Numbered from the stretch's first letter, positions 10,793 through 21,015 are shown. The stretch: 48,906 bases of DNA from an uncultured Enterobacteriaceae bacterium (GCA_947631255.1 CANRKT010000022.1:1-48906), one strand, 5' to 3'. A program made the numbers and translations. Notes: a model not told the origin generated them from the sequence alone.

Positions 10793-11995
10793 TCAGGCAG
10801 TAAGGCGGGATGCATCTTGAGCGATAACCAGCTCTTCATTGGTTGTAATAACCAGCACCGGGCGAGTACCTTCTTTATTGATAAAGCCAGATTTGCCGAA
10901 ACGGGCAGCCAGGTTACGTTCCAGGTCAATTTCAAGACCCAGAACACCCAGTTTATTCAATGTCAGTTCACGTACCATGGCTGCGTTTTCACCGATACCA
11001 CCGGTGAACACTACTGCATCCAGACGACCGTCCATCAGTGCAGAGTAAGAACCAATATATTTTGCCAGGCGGTGGCAGTAAACGTCCATTGCACGTTTAG
11101 CATCTTCTTTAACAGCATAATTGTCTTCAACATAACGACAGTCGCTGGTGACTTCAGTCAGACCCAGCAGACCAGACTCTTTGGTCAGCATCTTGTTGAT
11201 GTCGTCAATGTTCATACCCAGAGTATCATGCAGATGGAAGATAATCGCAGGATCGATATCACCAGAACGTGTACCCATTACCAGGCCTTCAAGCGGGGTC
11301 AGACCCATTGAAGTATCAACACATTTACCATTACGGATAGCTGCAACAGAACCGCCGTTACCGAGGTGGCAGGTGATGATATTCAGTTCATCAACTGGCT
11401 TGTTCAGCATTTTTGCCGCTTCCTGAGAAACATAGAAGTGGCTGGTGCCGTGTGCGCCATAGCGACGAATACCATGCTCTTTATACAGTTTATAAGGAAG
11501 AGCGTAGAGATAAGACTCTTCTGGCATGGTTTGATGGAAAGCCGTGTCGAAAACAGCGACGTTTTTATCAGCAAGATGAGGGAATGATTTCAGTGCTTCT
11601 GCAATACCAATCAGGTGTGCTGGATTGTGTAATGGTGCAAAAGAAGCGGAATCTTTGATACCCTGAATCACAGAGTCATCGATGACAACGGAACGGGTGT
11701 ATTTCTCGCCGCCGTGGACGATACGATGGCCAATGGCTGTAAGCTGGGCTGACAGTTCTGGTTTTTCCGCCAGAATGTTATTCACAATGAAGCTCAGTGC
11801 TTCACTATGGGCGGCGCCAGCACCCAGAGCGGCTTCGTGCTTGGCACCATCAAGTTTCCACTTAAGACGTGCTTCAGGCAGATGGAAACATTCGGCTAAA
11901 CCAGAAAGATATTCTTCACCGTTTGCCGCATCGATAATAGCGAATTTCAGTGATGAACTACCGCAGTTCAGAACCAGTACAAGCTTACTCGACAT
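10793..11995 (-). CDS. ackA: Acetate kinase AckA
   Basis: AckA converts acetyl phosphate and ADP to acetate and ATP, the energy-yielding step of acetate overflow, and reverses during acetate uptake. At 400 residues it is standard length. The ASKHA-fold phosphate motif [12 protein letters not shown] is near residues 6-17. [12 protein letters not shown], the NPAHLIGI substrate region, [19 protein letters not shown] and [10 protein letters not shown] are all present, so an active enzyme is expected. The ATG is preceded by a modest AGGT site. It is the first gene of ackA-pta and diverges from yfbV. Confidence 0.98.
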   Translation of the reverse strand: MSSKLVLVLNCGSSSLKFAIIDAANGEEYLSGLAECFHLPEARLKWKLDGAKHEAALGAGAAHSEALSFIVNNILAEKPELSAQLTAIGHRIVHGGEKYTRSVVIDDSVIQGIKDSASFAPLHNPAHLIGIAEALKSFPHLADKNVAVFDTAFHQTMPEESYLYALPYKLYKEHGIRRYGAHGTSHFYVSQEAAKMLNKPVDELNIITCHLGNGGSVAAIRNGKCVDTSMGLTPLEGLVMGTRSGDIDPAIIFHLHDTLGMNIDDINKMLTKESGLLGLTEVTSDCRYVEDNYAVKEDAKRAMDVYCHRLAKYIGSYSALMDGRLDAVVFTGGIGENAAMVRELTLNKLGVLGLEIDLERNLAARFGKSGFINKEGTRPVLVITTNEELVIAQDASRLTA

Positions 11996-12332
11996 GGGAA
12001 TACCTACTTTTAATTCGTGGCTAAAAAAACGTCAGATAGTCTATCATCGTAGCGCATGATGGCCCTGACATTTATGATTGATGTCATGCCAGCAGTCTTT
12101 TTTTGGCATGACGAATAAATAAAGCGAAGTCTCTGCCGTTTACCCATTTTGGTCATGGCAAGTATAATAAAAAATCGGGTTAATAGTCTGTGCATTGATA
12201 CCGACAGCTATATAAACGCGCACAGGGTAGCAGATAGATAACCAGAAATACAAAATATTTTGAATGATAGAATATATAGTTGTTGAGTTATGATAATTTT
12301 TTATTCTTTATGTAAAAATTTGAGGTAAAGCC
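11996..12332. promoter_or_regulatory. Divergent ackA / yfbV control region
   Basis: These 337 bases contain no credible gene. The ackA-proximal half holds interlocking inverted repeats at 12066-12112. The yfbV-proximal part (about 12240-12320) is very AT-rich, with several TATAAT-like hexamers, but no well-spaced -35 could be fixed. A TTTGAGGTAAAG ribosome site precedes yfbV. Confidence 0.5.
12066..12112. promoter_or_regulatory. Interlocking inverted repeats in the ackA leader
   Basis: GTCATGCCA at 12083-12091 pairs perfectly with TGGCATGAC at 12104-12112. TGACAT at 12066-12071 can instead pair with ATGTCA at 12081-12086, which overlaps the first arm. The two hairpins exclude each other. The element could be an operator or a leader switch for ackA. 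Confidence 0.45.
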
Positions 12333-12788
12333 ATGTCAACACCCCAGAATAGTCATTTAAGCTGGTTCAGCTTATTCGGACGTGGACAGCATTACGCTAA
12401 AACATGGCCTATGGATAAACGCCTCGCCCCGGTCTTTGTTGAAAACCGCGTTATTCGAATGACACGTTTTGCGATACGCTTTATGCCGCCTATCGCAGTA
12501 TTCACTCTGACCTGGCAAATTGCCCTCGGTGGTCAGTTGGGGCCTGCTGTTGCCACTGCGCTGTTTGCCTGTAGTTTACCGTTACAGGGGTTATGGTGGT
12601 TAGGAAAGCGGTCTGTCACGCCATTACCGCCATCAACATTACAGTGGTTCTATGATATACGCGATAAGCTCCAGGCTGCCGATAAGGCCGTTGCACCGAT
12701 AGAAGGAAAGCCTGACTATCAGGCGCTGGCTGATGTGCTTAAACGCGCATTTACACAGTTTGATAAAACCTTCTTAGATGATTTGTAG
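12333..12788 (+). CDS. yfbV: UPF0208 membrane protein YfbV
   Basis: YfbV is a small inner-membrane protein of the UPF0208 family. In E. coli it has been linked to insulation of the Ter macrodomain of the chromosome, but its biochemical role is unknown. The 151 residues match the family length exactly. Two hydrophobic spans lie at about 47-68 and 70-90 ([15 protein letters not shown] and [18 protein letters not shown]), with a soluble C-terminal region ending [12 protein letters not shown]. It diverges from ackA as in E. coli. Confidence 0.95.
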   Translation: MSTPQNSHLSWFSLFGRGQHYAKTWPMDKRLAPVFVENRVIRMTRFAIRFMPPIAVFTLTWQIALGGQLGPAVATALFACSLPLQGLWWLGKRSVTPLPPSTLQWFYDIRDKLQAADKAVAPIEGKPDYQALADVLKRAFTQFDKTFLDDL

Positions 12789-13002
12789 CCAGTGAGCTAC
12801 TTTAAATATAGGTGTTTTGTCTGATTGGGCTATGAAATCACTGCAGGTACTCACTTGGTTTTTCAGCACACCCTTCATTATGGATAGTTTACGGGTATCT
12901 GCTGGAGATTTTTCATTAAACTCTTGTGCTATCTCAAAGCAGTACCCGGGGTTCGTTCGGTAAGGTGAAGTAAATACTTTTCTTAAAGACAGGAGCCAGT
13001 AA

Positions 13003-13497
13003 ATGGAAATGACGAATGCACAGCGTCTTATTTTATCTAATCAGTATAAATTAATGACCATGATGGACCCGGAGAATGCCGATCGTTATCAGCGTTTGCA
13101 GACCATTGTTGAGCGTGGTTACGGGTTGCAAATGCGCGAGCTTGATAGTGAATTTGGATCGCTGAAAGAAGAGACCTGTCGAACCATTATCGACATTATG
13201 GAAATGTTCCACGCTTTGCAGATAAGCTGGACGAACCTGAAAGATAACCAGAGTATTAGTGAATTACGTGTGACGTTTCTTGGCTTTGATGCAGTTAAAG
13301 AAAGCGAATTTCTGCATTACGTTCGATTCTTATTTACCACCGAAAACCGTTATCAGCATTTTACCCTGGGAACTGATAACTTTAATGCGCAGACGCCTAT
13401 GTGGGATAAATATATACGCATGCAGACTGTCTGGCATGCTTGTCCGCGTCAGTATCATTTAAGTGCCAATGAAATTACGCAAATTATCAACGCCTGA
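13003..13497 (+). CDS. yfbU: UPF0304 family protein YfbU
   Basis: YfbU is a conserved cytoplasmic protein of unknown function. The 164-residue length and the sequences [36 protein letters not shown] and [17 protein letters not shown] are near-identical to family members. There is no signal peptide or membrane segment. CAGGAG precedes the start. Its stop overlaps the ribosome site of the next gene, hxpA, so the two are probably coupled. Confidence 0.95.
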   Translation: MEMTNAQRLILSNQYKLMTMMDPENADRYQRLQTIVERGYGLQMRELDSEFGSLKEETCRTIIDIMEMFHALQISWTNLKDNQSISELRVTFLGFDAVKESEFLHYVRFLFTTENRYQHFTLGTDNFNAQTPMWDKYIRMQTVWHACPRQYHLSANEITQIINA

Positions 13498-13508
13498 GGA
13501 GATATAGA

Positions 13509-14168
13509 TTGAAGTGTAAAGGTTTTTTATTTGACTTGGACGGTACGCTTGTTGACTCTCTGCCCGCAGTTGAACGCGCGTGGACTCAGCTTGCTGCACG
13601 CATTAATGTTCCGGCTCAAGATGTCCTGGATTTTATTCATGGCAAACAAGCCATCACCTCAATACGTCATTTTATGCAAGGGGCGTCTGAAGAGGCAATT
13701 TCACAAGAGTTTTCATGGCTTGAGAAACGGGAAGCTGAAGACATTGAGGGTGTGAGCGCTCTGCCTGGGGCAATAGAACTCCTTACTTATCTCGATGAGG
13801 CCAATATTCCTTGGGCAATAGTCACTTCGGGCACAGTACCGATTGCCTATGCTCGTCATCGTGCGGCAGGATTACCAAAAACTGAGACATTTGTGACCGC
13901 AGAGCAGGTGGAGCGCGGTAAACCCGAACCTGATGCTTATCTGCTTGGCGCCCATTTGTTAGGTTTTGAACCAGAAGAGTGCGTGGTGGTAGAAGATGCA
14001 CCAGCAGGTATTTTGTCCGGTTTAGCCGCGGGATGTCATGTTATCGCCGTTAATGCGCCAGCAGATACACCACGACTGGAGCATGTTGACTATGCTCTCT
14101 CATCACTGACGGAGCTGCTGATACAGAAAACAGAAGATGGTGATATTGAGATTTTAAGAAAGCACTGA
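13509..14168 (+). CDS. hxpA: HAD-family sugar phosphatase HxpA (YfbT)
   Basis: HxpA is a cytoplasmic haloacid dehalogenase-type phosphatase; the E. coli enzyme acts on hexitol and sugar phosphates. The catalytic DLDGT motif at residues 9-13 holds the nucleophile Asp9 and the acid/base Asp11. Motif II (IVTSG), the motif III lysine (RGKPEPDAY) and motif IV (VVEDAPAGI) are present. The start is TTG, placed by the GAGGAG site seven bases upstream and by the match of MKCKGFLFDLDG to relatives. The 219 residues are slightly longer than in E. coli. A terminator follows. Confidence 0.95.
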   Translation: MKCKGFLFDLDGTLVDSLPAVERAWTQLAARINVPAQDVLDFIHGKQAITSIRHFMQGASEEAISQEFSWLEKREAEDIEGVSALPGAIELLTYLDEANIPWAIVTSGTVPIAYARHRAAGLPKTETFVTAEQVERGKPEPDAYLLGAHLLGFEPEECVVVEDAPAGILSGLAAGCHVIAVNAPADTPRLEHVDYALSSLTELLIQKTEDGDIEILRKH

Positions 14169-14179
14169 CTGTTTGACTT

Positions 14180-14204
14180 AGCCCCTGATTGATGGGGCTT
14201 TTTT
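14180..14204 (+). terminator. Rho-independent terminator after hxpA
   Basis: AGCCCC pairs with GGGGCT across an 8-base loop, followed immediately by a run of six T. It ends the yfbU-hxpA unit before yfbS. Confidence 0.85.
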
Positions 14205-14253
14205 ATGGCATCTTTACGAATGTGATCGATTTTCATAATGACAAGGGAATATT

Positions 14254-16086
14254 ATGAGCTTGGAACTCATTTGGGTATTGTCGCTGCTGGCTATTGCCAT
14301 CGTCCTGTTTGCAACAGGTAAGGTGCGTATGGACGCCGTGGCATTACTGATGATTATTGCCTTTGTACTCAGTGGAACGTTGACAATCAGCGAAGCCTTT
14401 TCGGGTTTTAGTGATCCTAACGTTATTCTTATCGGCGCATTATTTATTATTGGCGATGGTTTAGTCCGTACCGGTGTGGCCACTAACGTGGGGGTCTGGC
14501 TTGTTTCCGTGGCGGCGAACAGTGAAATAAAGATGCTGGTGTTGCTGATGATAACGGTTGCCGGTCTTGGGGCGTTTATGAGCTCAACGGGGGTGGTGGC
14601 TATCTTTATTCCGGTGGTACTCAGTGTTGCCCTGCGGATGAAAATATCCCCTTCACGTTTAATGATGCCCCTGAGTTTTGCTGGCTTGATTAGCGGCATG
14701 ATGACACTGGTTGCCACGCCGCCAAACCTGGTGGTTAACAGTGAGTTACTGCGTGAAGGTTTAGACGGTTTCCAGTTTTTTAGTGTGACACCCATAGGGC
14801 TTGTTGTCCTGGTCCTGGGGATACTCTATATGTTAGTCGTCCGTTTTGCTTTGAAAGAAAAGGATGAGGGAACACATATAGATGCCGGTAGACGCAGTAC
14901 TTTTCGTGATTTGATTAAAACCTACCGCCTGAATGGCCGTGCGCGACGCCTTGCTATTCGACCGGGATCACCGATGATAGGGGCCAGACTTGATGATTTG
15001 AGTCTGCGTGAACGCTACAGTGCCAATGTTATCGGGGTTGAACGCTGGAGGCGTTTTCGGCGAGTGATGGTCAATGTGGCCGGTGAAACAACATTCCGTG
15101 AGCGTGACGTTTTACTGATAGATATTTCCGCTTCTGAAGATGAATTACGGCAGTTTTGTAGCGAACAACTGCTGGAGCCCAAAATATTACGCGGTGAGTA
15201 TTTTTCTGATCAGGCAATGGATGTCGGAATGGCAGAAGTTTTGATAGTCCCCGAGTCTGAACTGGCGGGAAAAACGGTACGAGAAATAGCATTCCGTACG
15301 CGTTATGGCCTCAACGTTGTCGGACTGCGGCGTGCCGGAAAGTCAATGGAAGGGACGGTGGTCAATGAGCCGTTACAGTCTGGTGATATTATTCTGGTGG
15401 TCGGTGACTGGAAATTGATTAAGTTGCTCTCACATCAGAGCCATGATTTCTTATTGCTCAATATTCCCATTGAATCAGTCGATGCCTCGCCTGCTCACAG
15501 TCAGGCACCTCATGCGCTTTTCTGCCTGGTGCTGATGGTCGTGCTGATGGTGATGGATGACGTTCCGAATCCGATTGCAGCGATTATTGCCTGTTTACTG
15601 ATGGGGAAATTTCGCTGTATTGATATAGAAAGTGCTTACAAGGCTATTCACTGGCCGAGCATCATTCTTATTGTCGGGATGATGCCTTTTGCCCTGGCCT
15701 TACAAAAAACCGGTGGTGTTGATTTGATAGTGACCGGTTTGATGTCCTTTGGCGGCGATTACGGACCGCATATCATGCTGGTCTGCCTGTTTGTGATGTG
15801 TGCTGTTATTGGGTTATTTATTTCGAATACGGCAACTGCTGTATTAATGGCACCTATTGCACTGGCCGCAGCAAAAACGATGGGGGTCTCACCTTATCCT
15901 TTTGCCATGATAGTCGCGATGGCGGCATCAGCGGCCTTTATGACGCCCGTCTCTTCCCCGGTCAATACGCTGGTATTAGGCCCCGGTCATTATACGTTCA
16001 GCGATTTTGCAAAAATTGGCATTCCATTCACCGTTATTGTGCTGATCGTCTGTGTAGTGATGGTGCCTATGTTATTTCCTTTTTAA
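14254..16086 (+). CDS. yfbS: SLC13/DASS-type transporter YfbS with RCK_C domains
   Basis: YfbS is an inner-membrane transporter of the divalent anion:Na+ symporter superfamily; its substrate is not established. The 610 residues fall into an N-terminal hydrophobic half (about 1-195), a soluble insert of two TrkA_C/RCK_C domains (about 215-395, around [19 protein letters not shown] and [20 protein letters not shown]), and a C-terminal hydrophobic half (about 425-610). The motifs [12 protein letters not shown] and [15 protein letters not shown], one in each half, are typical of the family's substrate-binding loops. Length matches E. coli. It is transcribed alone and converges on yfbR. Confidence 0.93.
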   Translation: MSLELIWVLSLLAIAIVLFATGKVRMDAVALLMIIAFVLSGTLTISEAFSGFSDPNVILIGALFIIGDGLVRTGVATNVGVWLVSVAANSEIKMLVLLMITVAGLGAFMSSTGVVAIFIPVVLSVALRMKISPSRLMMPLSFAGLISGMMTLVATPPNLVVNSELLREGLDGFQFFSVTPIGLVVLVLGILYMLVVRFALKEKDEGTHIDAGRRSTFRDLIKTYRLNGRARRLAIRPGSPMIGARLDDLSLRERYSANVIGVERWRRFRRVMVNVAGETTFRERDVLLIDISASEDELRQFCSEQLLEPKILRGEYFSDQAMDVGMAEVLIVPESELAGKTVREIAFRTRYGLNVVGLRRAGKSMEGTVVNEPLQSGDIILVVGDWKLIKLLSHQSHDFLLLNIPIESVDASPAHSQAPHALFCLVLMVVLMVMDDVPNPIAAIIACLLMGKFRCIDIESAYKAIHWPSIILIVGMMPFALALQKTGGVDLIVTGLMSFGGDYGPHIMLVCLFVMCAVIGLFISNTATAVLMAPIALAAAKTMGVSPYPFAMIVAMAASAAFMTPVSSPVNTLVLGPGHYTFSDFAKIGIPFTVIVLIVCVVMVPMLFPF

Positions 16087-16098
16087 GCCAGTAAATTT

Positions 16099-16124
16099 CC
16101 TCACCTGCAGGCGGTGAGGGGGTT
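16099..16124. terminator. Stem-loop between convergent yfbS and yfbR
   Basis: CCTCACC pairs with GGTGAGG around a 7-base loop, followed by GGGTTTTC on the plus strand. The short T-run makes it a moderate terminator for yfbS. Confidence 0.6.
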
Positions 16125-16125
16125 T

Positions 16126-16722
16126 TCATAGAGGGGAGTCCTGGCTGATCTCATCCAGTGAGAGATGAAAACTGGGGACAAATGTTTTCATAAAATAGGC
16201 CATCTCCTCGCTATGACGTTCAGCTAAGGTTTTTTCCAGCCGTGTTTTTGCCTGTGAGAACTCATTATTTCCCGCTGAAAGCTCTTCCAGACATTTAAGA
16301 TAAGCGCAGAGAGTATCGGCCTGTTTGACGATGGATTTTTCATCATGACTGTATTGAGCCTCATCAATTAACTGCTCCCAGATATCACGTAATTCTTCCG
16401 GAACCATCTCTATGATTTTTTGTTGAGCGATTTTCTCAATCGCTTTGTATTCATGCGCTATTTGTGAATTGAAGTACTTAACCGGTGTCGGAAGATCGCC
16501 GGTCAACACTTCGCTGGCATCGTGGTACATGGCCAGAAGAGCAATACGCTCTGCATTAACCTGACCATTAAATTTACGATTTTTAATCACCGCAAGGGCA
16601 TGGGCAACCATAGCCACCTGAAGGCTATGCTCTGAGACATTTTCTGTGCGCACATTACGCATCAGTGGCCAGCGTTGGATAAGCTTCAGGCGTGAAAGGT
16701 AGGCGAAGAAGTGGCTTTGCAT
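16126..16722 (-). CDS. yfbR: 5'-deoxynucleotidase YfbR
   Basis: YfbR is an HD-domain phosphohydrolase that dephosphorylates deoxynucleoside 5'-monophosphates. The metal ligands align with the known enzyme with a one-residue shift: His32 (SEHS), His67-Asp68 (YHDASE) and Asp136 (KQADTL). The substrate-binding segment GDLPTPVKY follows the HD pair. The 198 residues are one fewer than in E. coli, at the N-terminus. The start is backed by a GGAGAG site. It lies downstream of alaA on the same strand, separated by 146 bases with stem-loops. Confidence 0.96.
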   Translation of the reverse strand: MQSHFFAYLSRLKLIQRWPLMRNVRTENVSEHSLQVAMVAHALAVIKNRKFNGQVNAERIALLAMYHDASEVLTGDLPTPVKYFNSQIAHEYKAIEKIAQQKIIEMVPEELRDIWEQLIDEAQYSHDEKSIVKQADTLCAYLKCLEELSAGNNEFSQAKTRLEKTLAERHSEEMAYFMKTFVPSFHLSLDEISQDSPL

Positions 16723-16772
16723 AATCTCTCCAGAGTCTAAAACAGAGAAAGCGTATTTTGCGGGTCAGAGGA

Positions 16773-16833
16773 GGACATTGCAAATGTCCTTCCTGATTAA
16801 AGGCAAGACAGGAGGTGGCTTTTTTCCCTCCTG
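16773..16833 (-). other. Two stem-loops in the alaA-yfbR gap
   Basis: GGACATT/AATGTCC (16773-16789) and CAGGAGG/CCTCCTG (16809-16833) are two perfect 7-bp stems downstream of alaA. The second has a long loop with an internal homopolymer run. Neither is a textbook terminator, but together they may end or attenuate the alaA transcript. Confidence 0.4.
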
Positions 16834-16868
16834 CTGGCCTTTATGATCCTGATGATAAGGGGTGAATA

Positions 16869-18083
16869 TTACTGATGATAGTGACTAAGAAAACGACCCA
16901 GCTTGGTGATGGCCATTTCCAGTTCATCGACACGCGGCAAGGTTACAATCCTGAAATGATCGGGGAATGGCCAGTTAAAGGCTGTTCCCTGAACCAGCAG
17001 AACTTTTTCCTGAAGCAGAAAATCTAACACCATTTTCTGATCATCATGAATATTGAATCGTTTCACGTCAATTTTCGGGAACATATACAGCGCACCACGA
17101 GGCTTGACGCAAGATACGCCGGGGATCTCATTAATCAGTTCAAACGCACGATTACGTTGTTCATATAAACGTCCACCAGGCACGATGAATTCACTGATGC
17201 TCTGATAACCCCCCAGCGCAGTCTGAATCGCATGCTGGGCTGGCACATTGGCACAAAGACGCATAGATGCCAGCATCTCCAGTCCTTCAATATAACCTTT
17301 GGCGTGTTTTTTCGGGCCACTAAGGACCATCCAGCCCTGACGGAATCCGGCGACACGATAGGTTTTTGATAAGCCATTGAAGGTGATGGTTAACAGGTCG
17401 GGTGCCAGGGCCGCTATTGAATGATGCTCGGCGTCGTCATAGAGGATCTTATCGTAGATCTCGTCAGCAAAAATTATCAGGTTATGCTGACGTGCAAGCT
17501 CAACGATTTCTAATAACAGTTCTTTAGAGTAGACCGCACCGGTTGGGTTATTCGGGTTAATAATCACTATCCCACGGGTACGTGGTGTAATTTTGGCCCG
17601 AATATCATCAAGATCAGGGAACCAGTCAGCACTTTCGTCACAGAGATAGTGAACCGCTTTTCCGCTGGACAGTGAAACGGCAGCCGTCCAGAGTGGATAA
17701 TCTGGAGCCGGAACCAGCATCTCATCGCCACTGTTCAGCAAGGCTTGCATCGACTGAAGGATAAGTTCTGATACGCCGTTGCCAATATAAATATCTTCTA
17801 CTGTCACATCATGTATACCACGGGCCTGATAGTGCTGCATGATAGCCTTGCGAGCAGAAAACAATCCCTTTGAATCGCAATAGCCTTGCGCAGTGGGCAG
17901 GTTACGAATGACATCAACCAGGATTTCATCTGGTGCGTCAAAACCAAATGGCGCTGGGTTGCCGATATTGAGCTTCAGTACTTTATTCCCTTCTTCTTCG
18001 AGACGCTTTGCCTCTTTCAGTACTGGGCCACGGATGTCATAACAGACATTATCAAGTTTACTGGATTTTTCGATAGGAGACAT
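16869..18083 (-). CDS. alaA: Glutamate-pyruvate (alanine) aminotransferase AlaA
   Basis: AlaA is a PLP-dependent class I aminotransferase that makes alanine from pyruvate and glutamate. The 404 residues show the PLP lysine Lys240 in NGLSKTYRVAGFRQGW, NPNNPTGAVYS (176-186) and ADEIYDKILY (206-215). The N-terminus MSPIEKSSKLDNVCYDIRGP is nearly identical to E. coli AlaA. AAAGG lies upstream of the ATG. It diverges from lrhA across a long intergenic region, as in E. coli. Confidence 0.97.
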   Translation of the reverse strand: MSPIEKSSKLDNVCYDIRGPVLKEAKRLEEEGNKVLKLNIGNPAPFGFDAPDEILVDVIRNLPTAQGYCDSKGLFSARKAIMQHYQARGIHDVTVEDIYIGNGVSELILQSMQALLNSGDEMLVPAPDYPLWTAAVSLSSGKAVHYLCDESADWFPDLDDIRAKITPRTRGIVIINPNNPTGAVYSKELLLEIVELARQHNLIIFADEIYDKILYDDAEHHSIAALAPDLLTITFNGLSKTYRVAGFRQGWMVLSGPKKHAKGYIEGLEMLASMRLCANVPAQHAIQTALGGYQSISEFIVPGGRLYEQRNRAFELINEIPGVSCVKPRGALYMFPKIDVKRFNIHDDQKMVLDFLLQEKVLLVQGTAFNWPFPDHFRIVTLPRVDELEMAITKLGRFLSHYHQ

Positions 18084-19048
18084 GAAGCATTAACCTTTGT
18101 TGTTAGCGTTGCTTCCCGCCGTGGAAGCAGATATTTCACAATGTACTCTTGCTACTGCCAAATTTGAAGGTGGTAGTCCCCTGAAATAGAAATAAATTAT
18201 CGAGTGAATGAAAGTTTCCCTGGGATCTTTCTTAACATTAAATTCCCTGTCTGACTAAATTAATGGTGTTATACTCTGTTTTTATTTGTTATATTAATCC
18301 TTTTATCTGCTATGGGTTTCTATAGCAGCAGGAATGTTTGGTTTTGGTCTTCTGCAGCGTCATCGGGGAAAGCATTCGTATCTATAGTTTAAACATCATT
18401 TTTTCCAGGAGTTACCCAGCATCATAATAAATGAACCATCAATATATATATATTAAAGCTCATTTATATGTTTAAAACTCATCGGTGTTATTTTAAATAA
18501 TCCGCGATAAAAAGTAACAAAACGAATACTCCACTTTTACATTGTATGATAATAAAAAATATCGTTCTTTAACAGTTATCAAATCGGTATTCAGTAATAA
18601 TGTATTGGTTTAAACTAACTGTTACAGAGCAAAACAAAATACTTATATTATCAAGGCTGTAAAATATAAATATGGCAATAGTATTATCGGTATTTTTTTT
18701 GTTTTTAGGATAATAGCTAAATATATATTAGGAATAATCAGAGTGGCTTACCGGTACAAAGCAAAGGAAGTCGATTTACAGCGATAAATGCTGTGATTCA
18801 ACTTTCAGAATGCCAGTAGCCCCCAGTTGCTTGAAGAATGAAGGGTGGGAAACAGGCTCAATGACTCGGCGAACTTCATGAAAGTCATTCCAGGTCAGTT
18901 GGAGTATAACGGATCAGATATACGGAATGACGGCTGAATAAGCTGTGAGTGTAATCAGATTAGACAGTAAAGGGAATTGATTTATCTATATGATAAATCA
19001 AAAAATAAACCAAGGAAGACTCGTAAGAGAAATCGACTAGTGAAAAAA
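18084..19048. promoter_or_regulatory. Long AT-rich alaA / lrhA intergenic region
   Basis: About 965 bases hold no credible coding sequence. The stretch 18170-18730 is strongly AT-rich, with an (AT)n run near 18442-18452, as expected of a nucleoid-protein-bound control region. The part nearest lrhA (18740-18960) is more balanced in composition but has stops in all frames. In E. coli the same genes are also separated by an unusually long gap. The promoters of both genes must lie here; I could not place them with confidence. Confidence 0.5.
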
Positions 19049-19930
19049 ATGACTAACGAAAATCGTCTTATACTTAATCTGGATCTTGATTTACTGCGAA
19101 CATTTGTTGCAGTCGCGGATCTCAATACGTTTGGCGCCGCAGCTATTGCAGTATCCCGTACTCAGTCGGCCGTCAGTCAACAAATGCAGCGTCTGGAGCT
19201 ACTGGTAGAAAAAGAACTCTTTGTCCGTCATGGCAGGAACAAATTACTTACTGAGCATGGCGTTCAGTTATTGGGTTATGCCCGGAAAATTTTACGTTTT
19301 AATGATGAAGCTTGTTTATCATTACGCTCCAGTATGCTTGATGGCGTGTTAACGTTGTGGGCAGCAGCTGAAATCACCGAAGCTATCTTGCCTGCTCAGT
19401 TAGAGCAGATCCGTTCAATATACCCAAAACTTGTTCTTGATGTCAGAATTAAAAGCAATCCATTTCAGGATACCAAAGTGAGTCAGCAAGAGGTTGATTT
19501 GATCATTGCAACCTCACATCCCGCACACTATGACTGCACCGTATTACGTCGTTCATCTACACTCTGGTATTGTGCCACTGAGTATGTTTTCCGCGAAGGA
19601 GAGCCTATTCCACTGGTACTGCTGGAAGAGTCGGGTTTACATCGAGACATGATGCTGAATACCTTAAATAGCGCAGGCATTCCCTGGCGGATATCCTATG
19701 AAGCCACTACCCAGGCTGCTGTTTATGCAGCACTAAAAGCAGGGCTGGGTGTCACAGCAGGACCGATGGAGGCGATAATGTACAACGAACTTCGCATGCT
19801 GGGGCAATCTGAAGGATTACCGACGTTACCGGAAACAAAGTATCTGCTTTGTAAACATCCTGAAACGCAAAATGCGATGGCTCAGATACTTTTTAATCAA
19901 TTATCTGATGAACTGAATCTCGCACGCTGA
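19049..19930 (+). CDS. lrhA: LysR-family regulator LrhA (diverged)
   Basis: LrhA (called HexA, PecT or RovM in relatives) is a global LysR-type regulator of motility, adhesion and virulence genes. The winged helix-turn-helix is highly conserved: [48 protein letters not shown] and [12 protein letters not shown]. Beyond about residue 90 the effector domain departs from the sequences I know: the usual IGASDESADTILPFLL region reads [16 protein letters not shown]. The protein has 293 residues, against about 312 in E. coli, because the C-terminal tail is missing. Start: ATG 19049 gives [13 protein letters not shown] 19040 three codons earlier has better spacing from an AAGAGA site. Position beside nuo supports orthology. 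Confidence 0.85.
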   Translation: MTNENRLILNLDLDLLRTFVAVADLNTFGAAAIAVSRTQSAVSQQMQRLELLVEKELFVRHGRNKLLTEHGVQLLGYARKILRFNDEACLSLRSSMLDGVLTLWAAAEITEAILPAQLEQIRSIYPKLVLDVRIKSNPFQDTKVSQQEVDLIIATSHPAHYDCTVLRRSSTLWYCATEYVFREGEPIPLVLLEESGLHRDMMLNTLNSAGIPWRISYEATTQAAVYAALKAGLGVTAGPMEAIMYNELRMLGQSEGLPTLPETKYLLCKHPETQNAMAQILFNQLSDELNLAR

Positions 19931-20559
19931 AAGATTAAAAATAAGAGTTATCTGAGTGCGGGCATTGTCGGCTAGCGCTACGCGATTTTCTCGATACAAA
20001 TGTATGACATTTGTTCAAATAGTATACAGCTCTCGGCATGGGAATAAATTCGCTCTGACTCAGGAACGAGCAGGGCGAGTAATATGTCTTGATAATCCTG
20101 ATATTGCACATTTCCCGCTGACAGATATAATGTTAAAAAATTCACAAAAATGTTACGTTATTTTGATGTGAATTGGTGGAACTGTGTTCTGGATCAAAAA
20201 AATACTCAGATTAAAGGGAGGAATTGAAACGATTTCCTGCCAGAATAGAAGGGTGTTTTTTTTTGCACACGACGGACACGATTCAACAAATTGTTAATCG
20301 GTTTATAAGCTTACGAATATTAGTTTATAACGCATTAAATGTTAACGAGAATCTGTCAGCGTAAGTTAATGTGTGCTTACTTTTGTTAAAGTTGACAAAA
20401 GGTTATAGAAAGGAGTAAAAAGCCCCATCAATTTTCTGTCTATTACGATTTTCTGGCAGTAATTGTACGGTTTTTCGTTCTTCCCATGAATCGATGTGGC
20501 GTTCATCTGCCAGCAAGAGCAGAGAGTTAAACGTCACTTTTGATGAGTAAGCAATAAGT
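19931..20559 (+). promoter_or_regulatory. nuo operon upstream control region
   Basis: This 629-base gap before nuoA matches the long regulatory region known upstream of nuo in E. coli. The distal part contains a 71-codon GTG-started open frame, judged to be chance. From about 20280 the sequence is AT-rich with repeated GTTA/TTAAC words. A TTGACA hexamer lies at 20392-20397, but no well-spaced -10 partner was found. Confidence 0.55.
20334..20345 (+). promoter_or_regulatory. Putative ArcA box upstream of nuoA
   Basis: ATTAAATGTTAA equals the last 12 bases of the ArcA-P consensus (GTTAATTAAATGTTAA), and further GTTA words occur nearby (20291, 20342, 20364, 20385). ArcA represses nuo in E. coli. 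The match is by eye. Confidence 0.4.
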
Positions 20560-21000
20560 ATGTCAACATCAATCGAAGTTATCGCTCAACACTGGGCGTT
20601 TGCTGTCTTTGTTATTGTTGCTATTGGTCTGTGCTGTTTTATGCTCACCGGAGGTTGGTTACTCGGTGGCAGAGCCAGAGCACGGCACAAAAACACTCCC
20701 TTCGAGTCAGGTATTGACTCTGTTGGTACGGCACGTCTACGCCTCTCTGCTAAGTTTTACTTAGTTGCCATGTTTTTTGTCATCTTTGACGTAGAAGCCC
20801 TGTACCTCTTTGCCTGGGCAATTTCCGTTCGTGAAAGTGGCTGGGTTGGCTTCATAGAGGCCGCTATCTTCATTTTAGTTCTACTGGCTGGACTGGTTTA
20901 TCTGGTGCGTGTTGGTGCGCTGGATTGGACTCCTGTGCGTTCGCGCCGTGAGCAAATGAATCCAGAAACAGACAGTACTACTAACCGTCATACGCAGTAA
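20560..21000 (+). CDS. nuoA: NADH-quinone oxidoreductase subunit A
   Basis: NuoA is a small membrane subunit of complex I at the junction of the peripheral and membrane arms. The 146 residues have three hydrophobic spans (about 15-35, 67-87, 97-117). The conserved loop carries the family motif [20 protein letters not shown], and [14 protein letters not shown] holds the conserved acidic residues of span 2. The ribosome site is weak (TAAG), but the start matches E. coli apart from two residues. It is the first gene of the operon; nuoB follows after 15 bases. Confidence 0.97.
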   Translation: MSTSIEVIAQHWAFAVFVIVAIGLCCFMLTGGWLLGGRARARHKNTPFESGIDSVGTARLRLSAKFYLVAMFFVIFDVEALYLFAWAISVRESGWVGFIEAAIFILVLLAGLVYLVRVGALDWTPVRSRREQMNPETDSTTNRHTQ

Positions 21001-21015
21001 CAACGAGGCAATAAG

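Noticed and set aside
10817-11311. 164-codon plus-strand open frame inside ackA
   Set aside because: It is a shadow of ackA on the opposite strand, with no ribosome site or family resemblance.
14214-14795. 193-codon minus-strand open frame over the start of yfbS
   Set aside because: It is antisense to the first membrane spans of yfbS; the low-complexity Ser/Thr/Ile composition is typical of a reverse reading of hydrophobic codons.
19956-20171. 71-codon open frame between lrhA and nuoA
   Set aside because: It starts with GTG, has no Shine-Dalgarno sequence, no recognisable domain, and lies in the expected regulatory region.
20392-20409. TTGACA with TATAGA as a nuo promoter
   Set aside because: The two hexamers are only six bases apart, far from the 16-18 needed.
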